A stretch of DNA of 64,000 bases from Caenorhabditis elegans (GCF_000002985.6 NC_003280.10:7870501-7934500); one strand, 5' to 3'. Numbered from the stretch's first letter, positions 1-12,023 are shown. Numbers and translations are program-made. Notes: generated from the letters alone by a model not told the origin.

Positions 1-684
1 TCTTCGGTTTCTCACAGAAACATTTGTTTTTGAACAAAAAATGTGTTATTTCTATGAAGTGTTGCTGAATAATTCAAAGTTCGAACAAAACATGTTCTTT
101 GAACTTTCTCGCTGCAGTATATTTTTTTTGGCCTAGATAAATATATTCTTTAGGAATAAAATTGTATTTATGCGATTGTTTTATAAAACTTAAAAACAGC
201 ATGAAAGTAATCAGTTGGCTCGAATGGCACACCACGAGTCGATGCCCGGCGAGCTCTGCAACAGTTGCCGAGTCCGCCGAAGAAAAAAAACGAATTGTCG
301 TGAAGTGTGGCGCGGCGTGTACGTGATGCACACTTTAAATTCCACCGTAGTACTCCGCAAAGCCAGGCGCTCACGCTCCTGTTAACAAACATGTTTATTC
401 AGTGAAAATCAGAGGACTTTTGTTCGAGAAAATTTATGTGAAAAAGCACAACAAAACAGCAGGAAAATATGGTACAGAAAGTGATACTACACGGGAAGGA
501 ACAAAAAATAAATTTGATAAAAATGGGAGAGCGATATGAATATTAAATTAAGATTTTATTATTGAAATAATGCAGTTTCGTTGACCTGAAAAACAATTTT
601 GGTCAAATTTGGCAAACTATTGAGCAAATAATTAACAAGCTTTAAAAGCATGACCAATTATGAGTGTTTAAAGAAACAATTGTT
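1..684. other. Non-coding left flank
   Basis: I see no gene here. This is the region 3' of the minus-strand transporter gene that ends at 685. It is AT-rich, and the short open frames in it have no splice-site support and no recognisable composition. A slightly GC-richer patch lies near 230-330, but I cannot assign it a role. Confidence 0.5.
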
Positions 685-3376
685 TTATTTTTTTGATTCA
701 ACTCTTCGAATTTCGTAAAGTCCACACTCGTCTTGATTAAAATCGATCAGAGCTAGAGATTGCATTTTTGTAGAAGCTGCAAGCGGATCCCAAGACGAAG
801 CAGCCCACGACGCTGATTTACCTGGAATATAGGAAATCGTGAAAATCATTAAAAAAAGTTCAAATTACCTCTTCCAAAAACTGCAAACTCGATGGCGACA
901 GCAGAAAGAACGAAAAATAAGAACATTGTGACTTTCATCCATTCTGCCAGTTTGCTAAAAAATAAAAATGTAAAAGTGAATACTGAGCAACTTTTCGTCT
1001 CTTTACAAACTGAAATACTTACTTTTCAGTCACAGAATATGTAACAACCATTGGAAGAATCGAGAACGCCAGTCCAAATGGAACAGCACACATTGCCACA
1101 ATTTGCTCGGCAAAAACTCTTCCAACGACGGTTAAACTTCTTACAAATCCAGCGACAATGGCCAAGCCAAATGGTAGCATTGAAATAAGAAGAAGCGAAA
1201 AAAGTCTGGAATTATTTTAAAGTATAAATAGAAATGAAAAATAGACGGAATTTACCCGGCTTTGGTTTGTAGTGAAGCGACGAGAACTATAGCGATCATC
1301 AAAATTGCGCCAATGGCAAATGCCGTGAAATTTAAAATTCTGACGATCTTTGTTGAAGGTTTGAAGAGGACGTTGAGAGAAGAAAAGATGATACATGATA
1401 ACGGCTGTAAAATTATGAATGTTGAAGAAACATAAAAATTGTAAACCGTACCAAAAGCTGAAAAGGGAAACTACTGTGAATCCCAAGTCCTTCAACAACA
1501 AAAACATCGGGTGACGCCAGAAGAGATGGAAGATAAATTGAAAAGAAAGCAGTAACTGAGAAGAGACCAAATGCAGAAGTCCAGATGCTCCAAGCAGACA
1601 ATGATCGGAAAAGTGAAGTATACGCATCTGCAAGTGCACGATTTGATCGTAATTCCTGAAATTAAAAATTATTTTCGGACATTTTAGAGCACAGAACTTA
1701 CATTCACTTTTCCTGCAACAATTTTATTCAATTCAACTCCGCTGACCCATGGGTGGTCTTGTGGACGATCACGATAAAATATTGACCATCTGAAATATCG
1801 ATAGCTTACAAATAACACACTTATTTTATAATAACTTACATCAGAGTGAGAAAAGCTAGAGTACCACATTGAATGTAGTAGACACTATCTAAAGAGATTT
1901 CAAGAGCGTGGAAATAGTGAGCAATTGGCCAAGAAACCACGGGCCCAATCTGAAATTGTTGGCGTATAAGAGTATATTACACAGACGTAGAATTTTGCGC
2001 GAAGAATACGGTACCTGGTCTCGACACGACAAAATTTTGTTAACTTCGAAAAGGCATGATCTTTTAAAGATCACTGTTTTTAATAAATTTTAATCGATTT
2101 TCATCGTTTTTCTCACGAAATTCATTTTTTTCTTTTCATGAATCGATACGAAAATACCATAACGTCGAAAGTTTGAAATCACCGTACTCCTTAAAGACGC
2201 ATAATTGTTTCGCATTTAACTAAAAAATGTCGTCTCGAGACCAGATACCATACTTTTGGTGCAAATTGGGAAACTTGTGGATAATAAAGAATCCTTACCG
2301 AAAGAAACATGAACATTGATGTTATGAAGATAAGTTGTTCTTTCAAAGGTCCCCATTGAATCAATAAATTACCCATTACAGGGAAAACTGATGAAAACGA
2401 AAATCCAAGTAAGAAACGTGTCAGAAGGAGAAAAATGTAGCCTGTAATTAAACAGTTATTACATTTGAGAACTCAAAATGATGTAACTTACTTCTTTTCT
2501 GCACATACAGGAACAATAAAATCAGAATTGTAGATTGAACCATGCAAATCGAGAAGACTTTTCGAACGCCGAATTTCTTGATGAGATTTATAGTCACAAA
2601 GCTTCCAAAAATCACCCCAAGTCCAGATGCTGCAAACAATAAACCTCTTTGGAGGCGTAAGGGAAGGGTCTCAGTTCTGAATAAATATTATTTGGATTAG
2701 TTTTATTTTCTGCAGTCTTACGGTTCATTCGATACATTTTCGAAAAGTTGTTCGGGAATACTTTCAGATTTACCATCTTCTGCGTCTCTCAACTTTTTAA
2801 GAGTCCTTTCGACTTCTGAAAATGTTTTGGCATTAGTAATGTTGTTTTGTAAAAGGAATACCTCTGGCAACAACGTCGTCGGATGTTGTAGTTTCAACTT
2901 TTTTAGTTGTAGTTCTTACAGCACGAACGGTGGTAGTTTCCGGACGGTTTGTGATAAATATAGGTACAGGCTTTTCAGTTTCTCTTGTTGTTGGGGTTTC
3001 AGTGGTGATAACTGGTGCTGGTTTCTCAGTTGGAGGGAGAATCGGATGTCCTTCGTCTTCAGTTGATTCGTCGAAACGTACTACTTTTGAAGGAATCCTT
3101 GATTCAGATAGTTCTCGCTTTAGTCGATTATATCCTGGAAAGGTAAATTTAGTTCGATTACATTCATAAATTCTCACCTTTATATGAACTGCCATGTAAA
3201 GAATCAAGACCGGGTACAGGCCTTATCTCAACCTCTGAATCTAGAATTGTGAGCAGATTGAATAAGATGAGAGTCGAATAAAGTGCGGCTATACAGAACG
3301 TGGTAAGAATTAGAATTGGAAAACGTGCATTGTTGATGAAACAACAGCACCCAGCTGCAGGACGACCTCCTGCCAT
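685..3376 (-). CDS. Major facilitator superfamily transporter, SLC17-like (multi-exon)
   Basis: Membrane transporter, probably of organic or inorganic anions. The substrate cannot be read from the sequence. Twelve exons join in phase: 3376-3178, 3134-2862, 2815-2722, 2676-2492, 2441-2299, 1949-1840, 1789-1702, 1655-1452, 1404-1256, 1205-1023, 954-869 and 821-685, giving about 616 aa. One membrane segment near residues 18-45 is followed by a long polar loop (about residues 46-185) rich in Thr and Pro, and then by a block of hydrophobic helices. The loop between the second and third helices carries the MFS-type motif NLIKKFGVRK, and a later segment reads RFLLGFSFSSVFP followed by QWGPLKE, which resembles SLC17 proteins. 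The start was chosen as the ATG 12 bases after a TTCCATTCAG acceptor. The loop contains RLKR, a furin-type site. The MFS call is firm and the SLC17 placement is probable. Confidence 0.8.
2004..2258. repeat. Palindromic MITE-like repeat in an intron of the transporter gene
   Basis: Inside intron 5 of the transporter gene, the segment at 2010-2044 (core GGTCTCGACACGAC) is the imperfect inverse of 2217-2251 (core GTCGTCTCGAGACC). A TACTCCTTAAAG block lies between them. This layout is typical of short non-autonomous palindromic repeats that are dispersed in the C. elegans genome. I could not identify a clear target-site duplication, so the outer ends are approximate. Confidence 0.6.
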
Positions 3377-3802
3377 AGCATGGATATGGAAATCTGAATG
3401 GAAAAAAATAATCACTGAAAGAAAGAAAAAATAACATTATGAAATTATGTTGAAAGACAATTTGAGTTAAAAATGAGTCACAAGGGCATGATAACGAGCC
3501 ATTAAATTGATTTACAGCTAGTGGGTGCCAACAGTTTAAAGGAGTCACAGAAAAAGTGTAAAAATTATACACGAGGGATTTAAAAAAATTGAATTGAGGT
3601 TTTTGCAAGGAAAATCAGAAAATAACAAATAAATTCCAATTTTCCACGAGAAGTACACAGCTTTGTGTAAACAACACGCGCTTCGTTCTGCTGGAGTGTC
3701 GTTGTTTGCTAAAAAACTGGAGTAAAAATTATAATTTTTTTCAATTTTAAAGTTTATCAAATCAAGTCATGATTATTATACACAAAATTACAAAGTAGAA
3801 AA
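3377..3802. other. Intercistronic spacer, TECPR1-like gene to transporter gene
   Basis: A gap of 426 bp lies between the stop of the TECPR1-like gene and the start of the transporter gene, both on the minus strand. A TTCCATTCAG splice acceptor lies just before the transporter ATG and could be used for trans-splicing. I found no canonical AATAAA close to it, so the case for co-transcription here is weaker than for the vha-4 gap. Confidence 0.4.
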
Positions 3803-6800
3803 TCAATAAAAGGCAATGCTTTCCACTCGACATCCCATGTTCGTGGCACGTTCAACATCCCGCATCGCAATAATTGTGGCCTTCCGGTCGGTATACGGAA
3901 CGACGCGCCAGTCGCGAACAACCGTAATGTTTGTGCCTCGGAGACAGATCGAACCTGAAGATAAAATATAATTGTTATAATCCATGGGTTTTTTTTCTCT
4001 CGATTGTCGAGGTCGCACCTCTTGCGCTGACGACTGCTTGCTGGAGATTGTCCATGGGATATGCATCGGAAATGGTTTCTGGAATTTGAATAGAATTACT
4101 TCAAAGCATATTTGAATTAAAAATACCATTTTTCGTATCAATCCGGAACAGGATAAATTTAATTCGCACATAAAGTATATCTGAATACCCGGTTAATTCG
4201 ATATCATTCACAGCTTTGGGAGATATATTATCAGTTATCACAGATGTATCTAGATCAAGGTGCCTCCAATCTGAACTTGATAGGAAGGAAGATGATTTTG
4301 AGTTTGTCAGACTTCTTGATAAAATCGTTCCATCATAAGTAGCGCACCATAATTTCATTCCTTCCCATTGTAAATGCATAGATGAAATAGGAGAATCCGT
4401 GAGTATCTGTAATTAAATTTGATTAAAATAAGATCGCTTGTACATATTTTCAAATAAAACCTCTGTCCAATTTGTACCAGTAAAGTGTTCTCTGTCCACT
4501 CCGTTTCGTATCAATATATGGCCATCCTTTGTGAGTACTACCACAACTATTGTTCCCTGATTTGAAAAAACATAATTAATAAGAATATTTAGGTACACCT
4601 CACTTCACATGATTCTATTTTAGAGACTCTAACGCATTGGATAGGAGGAGATTCAACATGACACCATGGTGATTTATTCAATTCGAACTTTGCCTGTCTT
4701 CTCCAAACACGACGTCGAGCTTTTCCTTGAGCTTTTTCATTGTAGCTGTAGACTCCGTCAATGTTATTCGAATACTTCCAAGTGTCCTCTTCGAGTTGCC
4801 ACGCCGAATCTATCCAACTCCAATTTGTGGATGGTAGTGATGACGGAGACGGTGGACATGGCTTGTTGTCACACATCCAAGCCGAAATCCCCTTCTGAGA
4901 TCCTTGAAATGAAATGAATCCACGGAAAACTGCATGTTTTTGATATTCAAACATTTTAAGAGTTATTTGATCGGTCATTTTGTAGTCATGAGTAGTACTA
5001 TGAGAACTCAATGGATTGTAATTGCTACTCAGCGAATAGAGATTTCCAGACTGAAAACATTTTTTTTTGTTGAGTTTTACTTTAATATTCATGAAAAACC
5101 TGATTAATCGCCCAAACGCTCCCCTTTACTCCACAATCTACACTTTCAAACAGTCCATCTACAACAAGACCTCGACTTTCTCCAGGATTCACTCGTTTCT
5201 GTAAATAAATAAACCCGATAAACAGTAGTTTTTAGTGTAACTTTTCCATTCTCAATACCTCAAATTTACTTTCTTTGCTCATTTCAGCCAAGCAGTGCCA
5301 ACGTACAACACCTTCCGAGCTAATGGACCACATACAATCTCCAAACGAATTTCGTGTTGAGGAGCAGATGTAATCTCGAATTATCTGTAAATAGTTATTG
5401 TTACTGAAATCTCCATGTTTTCTTAGAACTCACCGTTTCAAGGATCGATTGAAATGTGGTACGAGACTTTTCGTCTGTGAAAGCAAAGCACTCAGAATCG
5501 GAATTTGCTCCGATAAAGACGTATAGTAGATACTTTTGTGGGAGACGTTGGAAACATGGGAGCACTGATTTGATGGATGAAGTATCGATTGACTTTGATA
5601 ATGAATTATCTCCATATATTTGAAGATTATTATTAAGAATTGTGATGTTGACACTCCTAAAATTTGATGTTCTTTTGGTTAATAAAATGAAAATTTTTAC
5701 CGAAACAGTTCTCCCTGCATTAATTGGCACCTTATTTGTCTGGGCGTGTTTGGTCCTTCCAATTCTTCTGGTGAATCAATACCAACTCCATTAACACTAT
5801 TCATAAGACTCCATGATCTATCAGACGTTTCTTGAAGTCTTTCTAATATCTGTATAGAAGAAATGAATATGACAACTATTTAAAATGTTCACCTGTAAAC
5901 GCCAATCAGCTTTTTTGAATTGTAAAACTTCCATTTTCGATTTCAAGCTTGATGATGACATGAAATAATCGGGAATTTTATCGAACAAAACAGAGCCTGT
6001 ATGAATCTTCAAAAAAGTTTTTAATGAAAACTGACACTCTTAACAAATTTTCATACCGATATCCATTTTTGATCATTCGGTTCTCCACGATCAACAATTC
6101 TTTCGAATCGTTTTCCTGATGGTTCTCGCGGCTCAATCCCAGTTCGAACTTCAATTTTTTCACGAGTTGAGACACAGAATACCTGAAATGTTCCATTTGT
6201 CATTCAAATTCTCTACAAAAAGAATTGATGTTTACTTTACCTGATCATTTCTTGTAACTGATATTTTAGAAATTCCTCCTTGTGTGGTCATTTGATAGCT
6301 TTCAGATGTAATATTTTCCATTTTATGTTCTTTTAGTTTTTCATCAATATCCAAACGAACAAACCATACCTGAAATCATATCTACAGTAACCCGAGTTGC
6401 CAATTTCTACAACTTACACAGCCATCTGCCGTAATACACCACATAGTTCGAGTACCAATTGATGCACTAATTACAGCTTTATTTTTCGGTGTAGGTATGC
6501 TTTTCCAGCTGAAGCCGTTTTGATTTTGACGTGTTATGCCAACTCGATGAAACATTTTACCATCCCATGTGATTGCCATAAGAGTTGCAAGTGATGGAGA
6601 TGCTGATATAAGGGTGACGTCATCAGATTCACAGTCTGAAATATGCAAATAAGGACATTTCAATATGGGCACATTACCTTTGAATGTAACTTTTGAAATT
6701 AGCTGCCAGCTTCTACCACTAGGACAACTGGGATGTATTCCATCTCTTCGATAAATATTTCCATCACTTCCAAGTGCAAATAAAATCATTCCACCTTCAC

Positions 6801-7488
6801 CCATTACATCCATTCCACCAATTGCCAATTCAGTGAACATTCTTGTCTCTTCATTTGACATTTCAATCCACTGATCATGTGATGTGTATCTAACATTTCG
6901 TTTCAGAACTCGTCTTCTCACAAGATGATACATTCTACATTGTTTATCCCATTTCGGAGCAAGGAATGATAATGAATACTGCCATCCTTCCTTGTCATAC
7001 TTCCGTGGATCTAAATGAGGATGCCAGTTATCTTCCCAGCTCCATCCAGGATCGATTTCATTAGCAGAAGGATCGATTGATACGCGGCCACTTTCGTCGG
7101 AAAATCGAGGACGATCAATGAAAAATGTGCCTCTCCAAATGCCAATCCATCGCTAAAGATACAAGGAGTAGACGGCAAGTTGCTATTAGTTTACCTGATT
7201 ATTATATATTTCAGCACGTTCTCGAATGGCTAAATGAGTTGGTAAAACTAAAATGAGAACTCTTCCACTTCGATCAATTGCAAATGCGGAAGTTGGAGAC
7301 GCAACTATTGTACAAATCGCTGAACCATCTGAACATGGAATCTCTTTCCATTCTATTTCACTAATGCATCCTGAACGAAGATTGTTTAAAATAACTTTTA
7401 TTCTCAAAGAATTACTTGGATCAGAAGGTGATGGAATTCTGCATGCAACTCCATTTGCTGATACCGTCCATATGTATTCAAATGGCAT
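3803..7488 (-). CDS. TECPR1-like protein: tectonin beta-propeller repeats, two dysferlin domains and a PH-like domain
   Basis: Fifteen exons join in phase: 7488-7195, 7152-6678, 6635-6418, 6369-6241, 6182-6057, 6006-5893, 5849-5701, 5656-5434, 5384-5259, 5198-5100, 5050-4604, 4556-4461, 4406-4127, 4078-4019 and 3954-3803, giving about 995 aa. Residues about 98-190 hold a dysferlin-type pair (WIGIWRG, then GWSWEDNWHPHLDP, then YHLVRRRVLKR). A second pair (NWSWIDSAWQLEED ... RRRVWRRQ) lies near residues 735-775. Tectonin-like propeller repeats with WxI and DG pairs flank both. Residues about 505-575 resemble a PH domain. This order matches animal TECPR1 (human about 1,165 aa), which works at autophagosomes and damaged lysosomes. 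The start ATG lies 26 nt after a TTTTGTTACAG acceptor, and vha-4 lies upstream on the same strand. The domain order is seen directly; an autophagy role in this worm is inferred from the family. Confidence 0.85.
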
Positions 7489-7912
7489 ATAAAGCTATCG
7501 AAAAGAATACTTTTCTGTAACAAAATATATCCTAGAAGTAATGTAGTGGTCGAAACTACGAAGAACAAACTTATCAACCTATGACTGTTTTTCAATTTAT
7601 TAACACGATATATATTCTTATGAAAAAAAAATCTGTATGAACGGGACGGGGAAATTGAAATGGGGAAAATGGAAACAATTTGTCATGATAGACAAATGTT
7701 GAACACATTGAAAAAAGGTTAAATTGAGAAAATTCAATCAATATTACAAGAAATAGGAATGTATGATGAAATCACCGAAACACAGTGTGTAAGAGAAAAG
7801 GGGCTCAAGAAAAATATACATTCGTTTTGAAAAATATGAGAGCAGTGGCGGAGTGACTGGATTGATGCTCTATGGAACTAGAAAAAATTACTAATTTTTG
7901 AATGGCATTGAT
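7489..7912 (-). promoter_or_regulatory. Operon-like spacer between vha-4 and the TECPR1-like gene
   Basis: On the minus strand, an AATAAA (7601-7596) is followed about 80 nt later by a TTTTGTTACAG splice acceptor (AG at 7516-7515), only 26 nt before the downstream ATG. Poly(A) signal, short gap and acceptor with no donor of its own is the usual arrangement between genes of a worm operon, where the acceptor receives SL2. A second AATAAA overlaps the vha-4 stop region. No promoter motif is evident. Confidence 0.45.
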
Positions 7913-8813
7913 TTATTTGTTTCCGAATGAAGCCTTGTTAGTCTGAACAATTCCGATGATCATTCCGAAGAGTCCAATAGCGGAAGCGAAAATTTCAATA
8001 ATGAGAATCTTGACGAAAAGAGCTGGATTGGCGGCATCAGCAATGGCAGCTCCAGATCCGACGATTCCGACAGCAAGACCACAGACAAGGTTGGAGAGTC
8101 CGACGGTGAGACCACCTCCAAAGATCATGTATCCTGAAGCGAGGTTACGAGCAAGGATTGCCATTCCGTCTTCAGTATCAGGAAGATCTTCACGACGGAA
8201 TTCCTGAAAAATCATTCCATGTTTTTTTTTCTAAAACTTTTTAAAAATTAATCTTTAATTGTAATTTTTTTACAAGAAAGCTGAGTTTCAAAAAGAAAAC
8301 ATAAATTTTAATTTGTAATAATAGTTTCTGAAACTTACAGCGAGCTTTCCGACGAACACGAAAGCCATGATAATACCGAAAATAGCAACAGCTTCGCAGA
8401 AAATAATAGAAACAAGATTCTTTGTTCTAATTCTTGGTGCCTTAACTCCTCCTCCGAGAATTGAAGATCCCGTTGTGAAGATTCCCCTTAAAAAGCGAAT
8501 TATTTTTATTTTCTTTCAAAAAATGAAAAATTACCATCCGGCTCCCAAGACGGAAAGCGAAAGCGAGAATCCGATACCAAGACCAGCCCACATATGTGGT
8601 GATGTCGATGTCAAGAACCATCCAATGTCAAATCGATGTCCTTGTCCACTGAGCATGTAAAACAACCCTGAAATTAATTTTAATATATTAAAAACATTTG
8701 ATATCTTTTTCATTTATGGGAAATTAAAAAAAAATCTTACCTGTTCCAAGAATGATCAGGGTTGTGATTACCGTCAAGGTAGCAGTCGTTTTTAAAATTG
8801 CTCCGGCCGCCAT
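7913..8813 (-). CDS. vha-4: V-type proton ATPase 21-kDa proteolipid subunit c''
   Basis: Subunit of the membrane V0 rotor that carries protons across endosomal, lysosomal and other acidifying membranes. Four exons join in phase: 8813-8741, 8667-8535, 8486-8339 and 8203-7913, giving 214 aa, the length I recall for VHA-4. Four to five hydrophobic helices are visible. The glycine-rich helices contain [18 protein letters not shown] and [17 protein letters not shown]. The proton-carrying glutamate appears to be the E of [17 protein letters not shown] (about residue 97). The start is the ATG three bases after a TTTCAG-type acceptor at 8818-8817, which is a probable trans-splice site. Codon use is strongly biased (GGA, CTC, GTC, AAG), as expected for a highly expressed worm gene. 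The TECPR1-like gene follows on the same strand, and a divergent gene begins at 9273. Confidence 0.95.
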
Positions 8814-9272
8814 TACCTGATAAAAATCAATAATTTTGACGATAAAAATAATGTTTTAAGGGTAGGGAAAACTGAGAAACAGAGTTAAGTCATTCATCAT
8901 ATCACAATAAATCGAAAAACACGATTGAAACACAAAGAACGTGGTGAATTTCAGCTCAGCCGTGAGAAACGGGATTTTTGGCAAGAATTATCGATGAACG
9001 AGTGGTTTTCGGTCGAGCGGAATGGAAACCAGGCCGCGTGCCGGAGGCCACGGCCATGGTTCTTTAGCATTAGAAGTTGAACAGGGAAGGATAGAGTTAA
9101 AGAAAGAGATATGGGGAGAACTCTTGAAATTGTTGACTTATAATCAAGAAAATATATTCTGAAAAAGTCAATTTAATTTTAATTATTCACGTGGTGAGCC
9201 ACGTTTACATTAGGAATAAATGTGAATAAAGGAACGCGTTTTAAGATTTGATTCATTTTCTTTTTTATTACG
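8814..9272. promoter_or_regulatory. Divergent intergenic region (vha-4 and the 168-aa gene)
   Basis: This 459-bp gap separates the starts of two divergently transcribed genes and should hold both promoters. It contains a GC-rich stretch near 8990-9060, including GCCGGAGGCCACGGCC and GGCCATGG, in otherwise AT-rich DNA. No TATA box is obvious. The regulatory role is inferred from position only. Confidence 0.5.
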
Positions 9273-9917
9273 ATGGAGTGGAAAAATGATGTTTTGAGAT
9301 TCAGTGGATTTGATTATGGTGTTTCGAAAATAAGAATGTTGAACGAAGGTAAATATCAATTAATTAAATTTCTCTCGTGCAATCAGTGAATTCAGAACTT
9401 CATAGTGAATGTGATCAATTATCAAAATCGAATGAATCAACTTCTCTGAAAGGTAAATAGAAATTTGGGCAGAATTTTTGAAAACTAGGATTATTTTTCA
9501 GATATTACTGAAGAACCTAAGGATGAGAAGCTAGAGAGCATCATTGAAACAGCCAAGAACAAAGAAAGTGAGAAAGAAGAGAACAGTCATGTTTTCAATG
9601 ATTGTGAATTCGATGCAATGACTGAAAGAAAAATAGAGAATTTTTATTTTCGAAATGTGGAGCAAGCCGAGAAGAAAAGTAAGAAAACTGTTTTACTTGA
9701 CATTACAACTATTCTAAGTTTTATTTCAGTGAAGCATTTGACTACTCTTAAATCGAAATGGTCTGAACCGTGGCAAACTGGAGAGGAAATCGTAGCTAAA
9801 GTTTATTTAAAGCCGAAGAATCACGAAAATCCATGGAAGGATGGGACATTCCAAGAGAAAGAAGCTGTTGAGATGCAAAAGAACGGGAAGAAACACGGAA
9901 GATGCATTATTAGTTGA
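9273..9917 (+). CDS. Small charged protein of unknown function (168 aa)
   Basis: I do not recognise the family. Four exons join in phase: 9273-9348, 9387-9452, 9502-9678 and 9730-9917, giving 168 aa. There is no signal peptide or membrane segment. The first two thirds are acidic and rich in Glu, Lys, Asn and Ser, and are probably disordered. The C-terminal third is basic and contains WSEPWQTGEEIVAKVYLKP followed by NPWKDGTFQEKEAVEMQKN. These spaced tryptophans may form a small folded or binding element. It is divergent from vha-4, and perm-1 begins 403 bp downstream on the same strand. A poly(A)-like AATAAATG (9940-9947) follows the stop by about 23 nt. Splice sites and phases support a real gene; the function is open. 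Confidence 0.75.
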
Positions 9918-10320
9918 ATTTATACATATTTTAATGAGATAAATAAATGATTGAATAAAAAAAACTTTAAATTTAAATCTGAATTAACAAAACAATCAAA
10001 TGAAAGAATGTACGAGATTGAGAGACGTGAGACAACGATAGATTCGTGGTGGGGTCGGATGCTTCAATGCAGCCATGCGCCTTTAATACCGTATCCTCTT
10101 CACTCGCGGGAAATCTGTTTTAAAAATGTTTGCCCGCGTTCTTTTGAGTATTTATTTTGCATGCAAATTTGTAGAAATATTTCTTTCTAGAAATCTCTCA
10201 AAAAGTTTTATTAATAAATTTTATTCAAAATTATATTATAAATTTATTCTTTTCTTCCTACGTTTTACTTTTTGTGAAATTCCTAGTTTTCATCCAATAA
10301 CTTCTTTCCAGTATTCAAAT
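9918..10320 (+). other. Spacer between the 168-aa gene and perm-1
   Basis: AATAAA at 9940-9945 is the likely poly(A) signal of the upstream gene. About 380 bp later, a CTTCTTTCCAG acceptor (AG at 10310-10311) lies nine bases before the perm-1 ATG. The region near 10020-10110 is relatively GC-rich and may be the perm-1 promoter. Co-transcription with the upstream gene is possible but not shown. Confidence 0.4.
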
Positions 10321-12023
10321 ATGCGGGTTACGATTCTAGGAAACAATCTGACTGCACGTCATTTTGTGAAGTATCTTGGAAATTGCCACCAATCTGTCCA
10401 ACTTTCTCTTTGGACATTTGACGATTCAGAATATCCTGGTACGAATTTTGCTCGCTTATTCGCTTAATATATTGATCGAAATTCAGAATTTGAAAATGTC
10501 TCCACTTGCCTTCGTTACCACGGGATGAAGAACCTTCCTAATGCTCTGCTAGCAGCTGATGTGGTAAACATACTAATATAATTATTTTTCTTCTTAAAAA
10601 ATAATTTTCTAGGTCGTCAATCTTCATGAATGCACCGATTTCTCACTGCTTCCAGACGTTGCTAAACTTCAGATGCACAACGTGGAAGTTGTCAGATCAG
10701 TACTGTTCCATTGCAATTCGCCATTGGTTCATCTTTCGACACCCTTCTTGCAATGTTCTCATCGCTGGCCAAATGTTTATGAACCCGAGCGTGATCCAGT
10801 CGTCTTCAAACCTCAATGGCCATTCCCTGAGTATTGTGCGAGCAAGTTTGAAGCCGAGAAACTCGTTAAATCCGCTCCGAACGACTGCTACATTGTGTTT
10901 GTGCAATTACTTTCATTTTGTCTTTTTATTTTGTATTAATTTCAGAAGATGCGTTCCAACTTATGGCGAAGGCGACGATTGCTCTATTCTCACTGATTTG
11001 ATCTATTTCTCCAACGACAAAACCATTCTATTTCTCGGTGATGATGACGGTCATATGCAAATGGCGTACGCTGGAAATGCAGCTGTGGCAATATGGTCAG
11101 CCGTCTGCAGATTACTTTCACAATCCACTAGTTTGAATCTGAACGAGTCATTTGAAGAGGAATTGGGCGATTTGCTGACTTCAGCCGAAAGCTCTTTCCG
11201 CTTCCATCAGGAGAGTGAGAGAGTTTTTGAAAAGAGCAAATTGGAATTGTATGCCATTAAAGAAGAGGACGAAAATCTTGAAGGGTATCGTGCTCGTCAT
11301 AATACAGTTCGCACCAGCATCGATGTCGACTCCGAGTCCAAAACAGATATCGACGAGAACTTGACCGAAGAAGGCGAAGTGTTCGAGCAAGGTGATTGCA
11401 CAAAACAAGGATTCAATTTCGAAATTGAGGACGAACCGCAGTCTCAAAATTTGGACTTCTCGATAATCAACGACTCGAAATTTTCTAAAAATGATCGCGT
11501 TTTCGAGGTTATTTTATATTTTAAAAAATACCCCGAAACGAATGTTATTTTTCAGATTTTCTTGATCAACGACGAAACTCCAAAGAAAACAGTTTACAGC
11601 ACCTATGGACAACTTCTCTATGTAAGATGGTTTTTATATCAACAAAATCAAATACTGTTCATGTTTTAGACTGGAAAAAGACTTCGTTCTGCCGTTCAGC
11701 TCTCGTTTATTCCACTTTACTACATCTACCTGTTGTTCTGCATGGTTCTCCAGTTCACCATGAAGCTTTTTGGGCCACTCAAGTTCGCATCACTTCTGCC
11801 CAGCCCTGCTTTTCTGTACTTCTATTTCCACCACTGGACCTTTTTCAACGCTACGAAAAGTCTTCTGATGTTGGGATACAAGCCAAACTTCGAGTTCAAA
11901 GAATGTGTCAACAACTGCGTGAAACATTATCGAGAGTTCCGTAAGAAAGATGTTCGTCTCTTCTCATGGCAAAACTCTCTGACTGGAAACCCAAAATCTT
12001 TCAATTTGGATATAGTGCATTGA
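10321..12023 (+). CDS. perm-1: 3-beta-HSD/extended SDR-like protein needed for the eggshell permeability barrier
   Basis: Six exons join in phase: 10321-10438, 10487-10563, 10613-10896, 10946-11507, 11556-11621 and 11670-12023, giving about 486 aa. The N-terminus MRVTILGNNLTARHFVKYLG is a Rossmann beta-alpha start, but its glycines depart from the usual GxxGxxG pattern. The catalytic-type YxxxK motif is present in PEYCASKFEAEKLV (about residue 140). A DGHMQMAYAGNAA segment fits the 3-beta-HSD fold. An acidic, probably disordered insertion occupies about residues 225-350. The C-terminus is hydrophobic (PLYYIYLLFCMVLQF), suggesting membrane attachment. From memory, C. elegans perm-1 (T01H3.4) is required for the embryonic permeability barrier and probably acts on a lipid or sterol-like substrate. 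The start follows a CTTTCCAG acceptor by nine bases. Confidence 0.85.
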
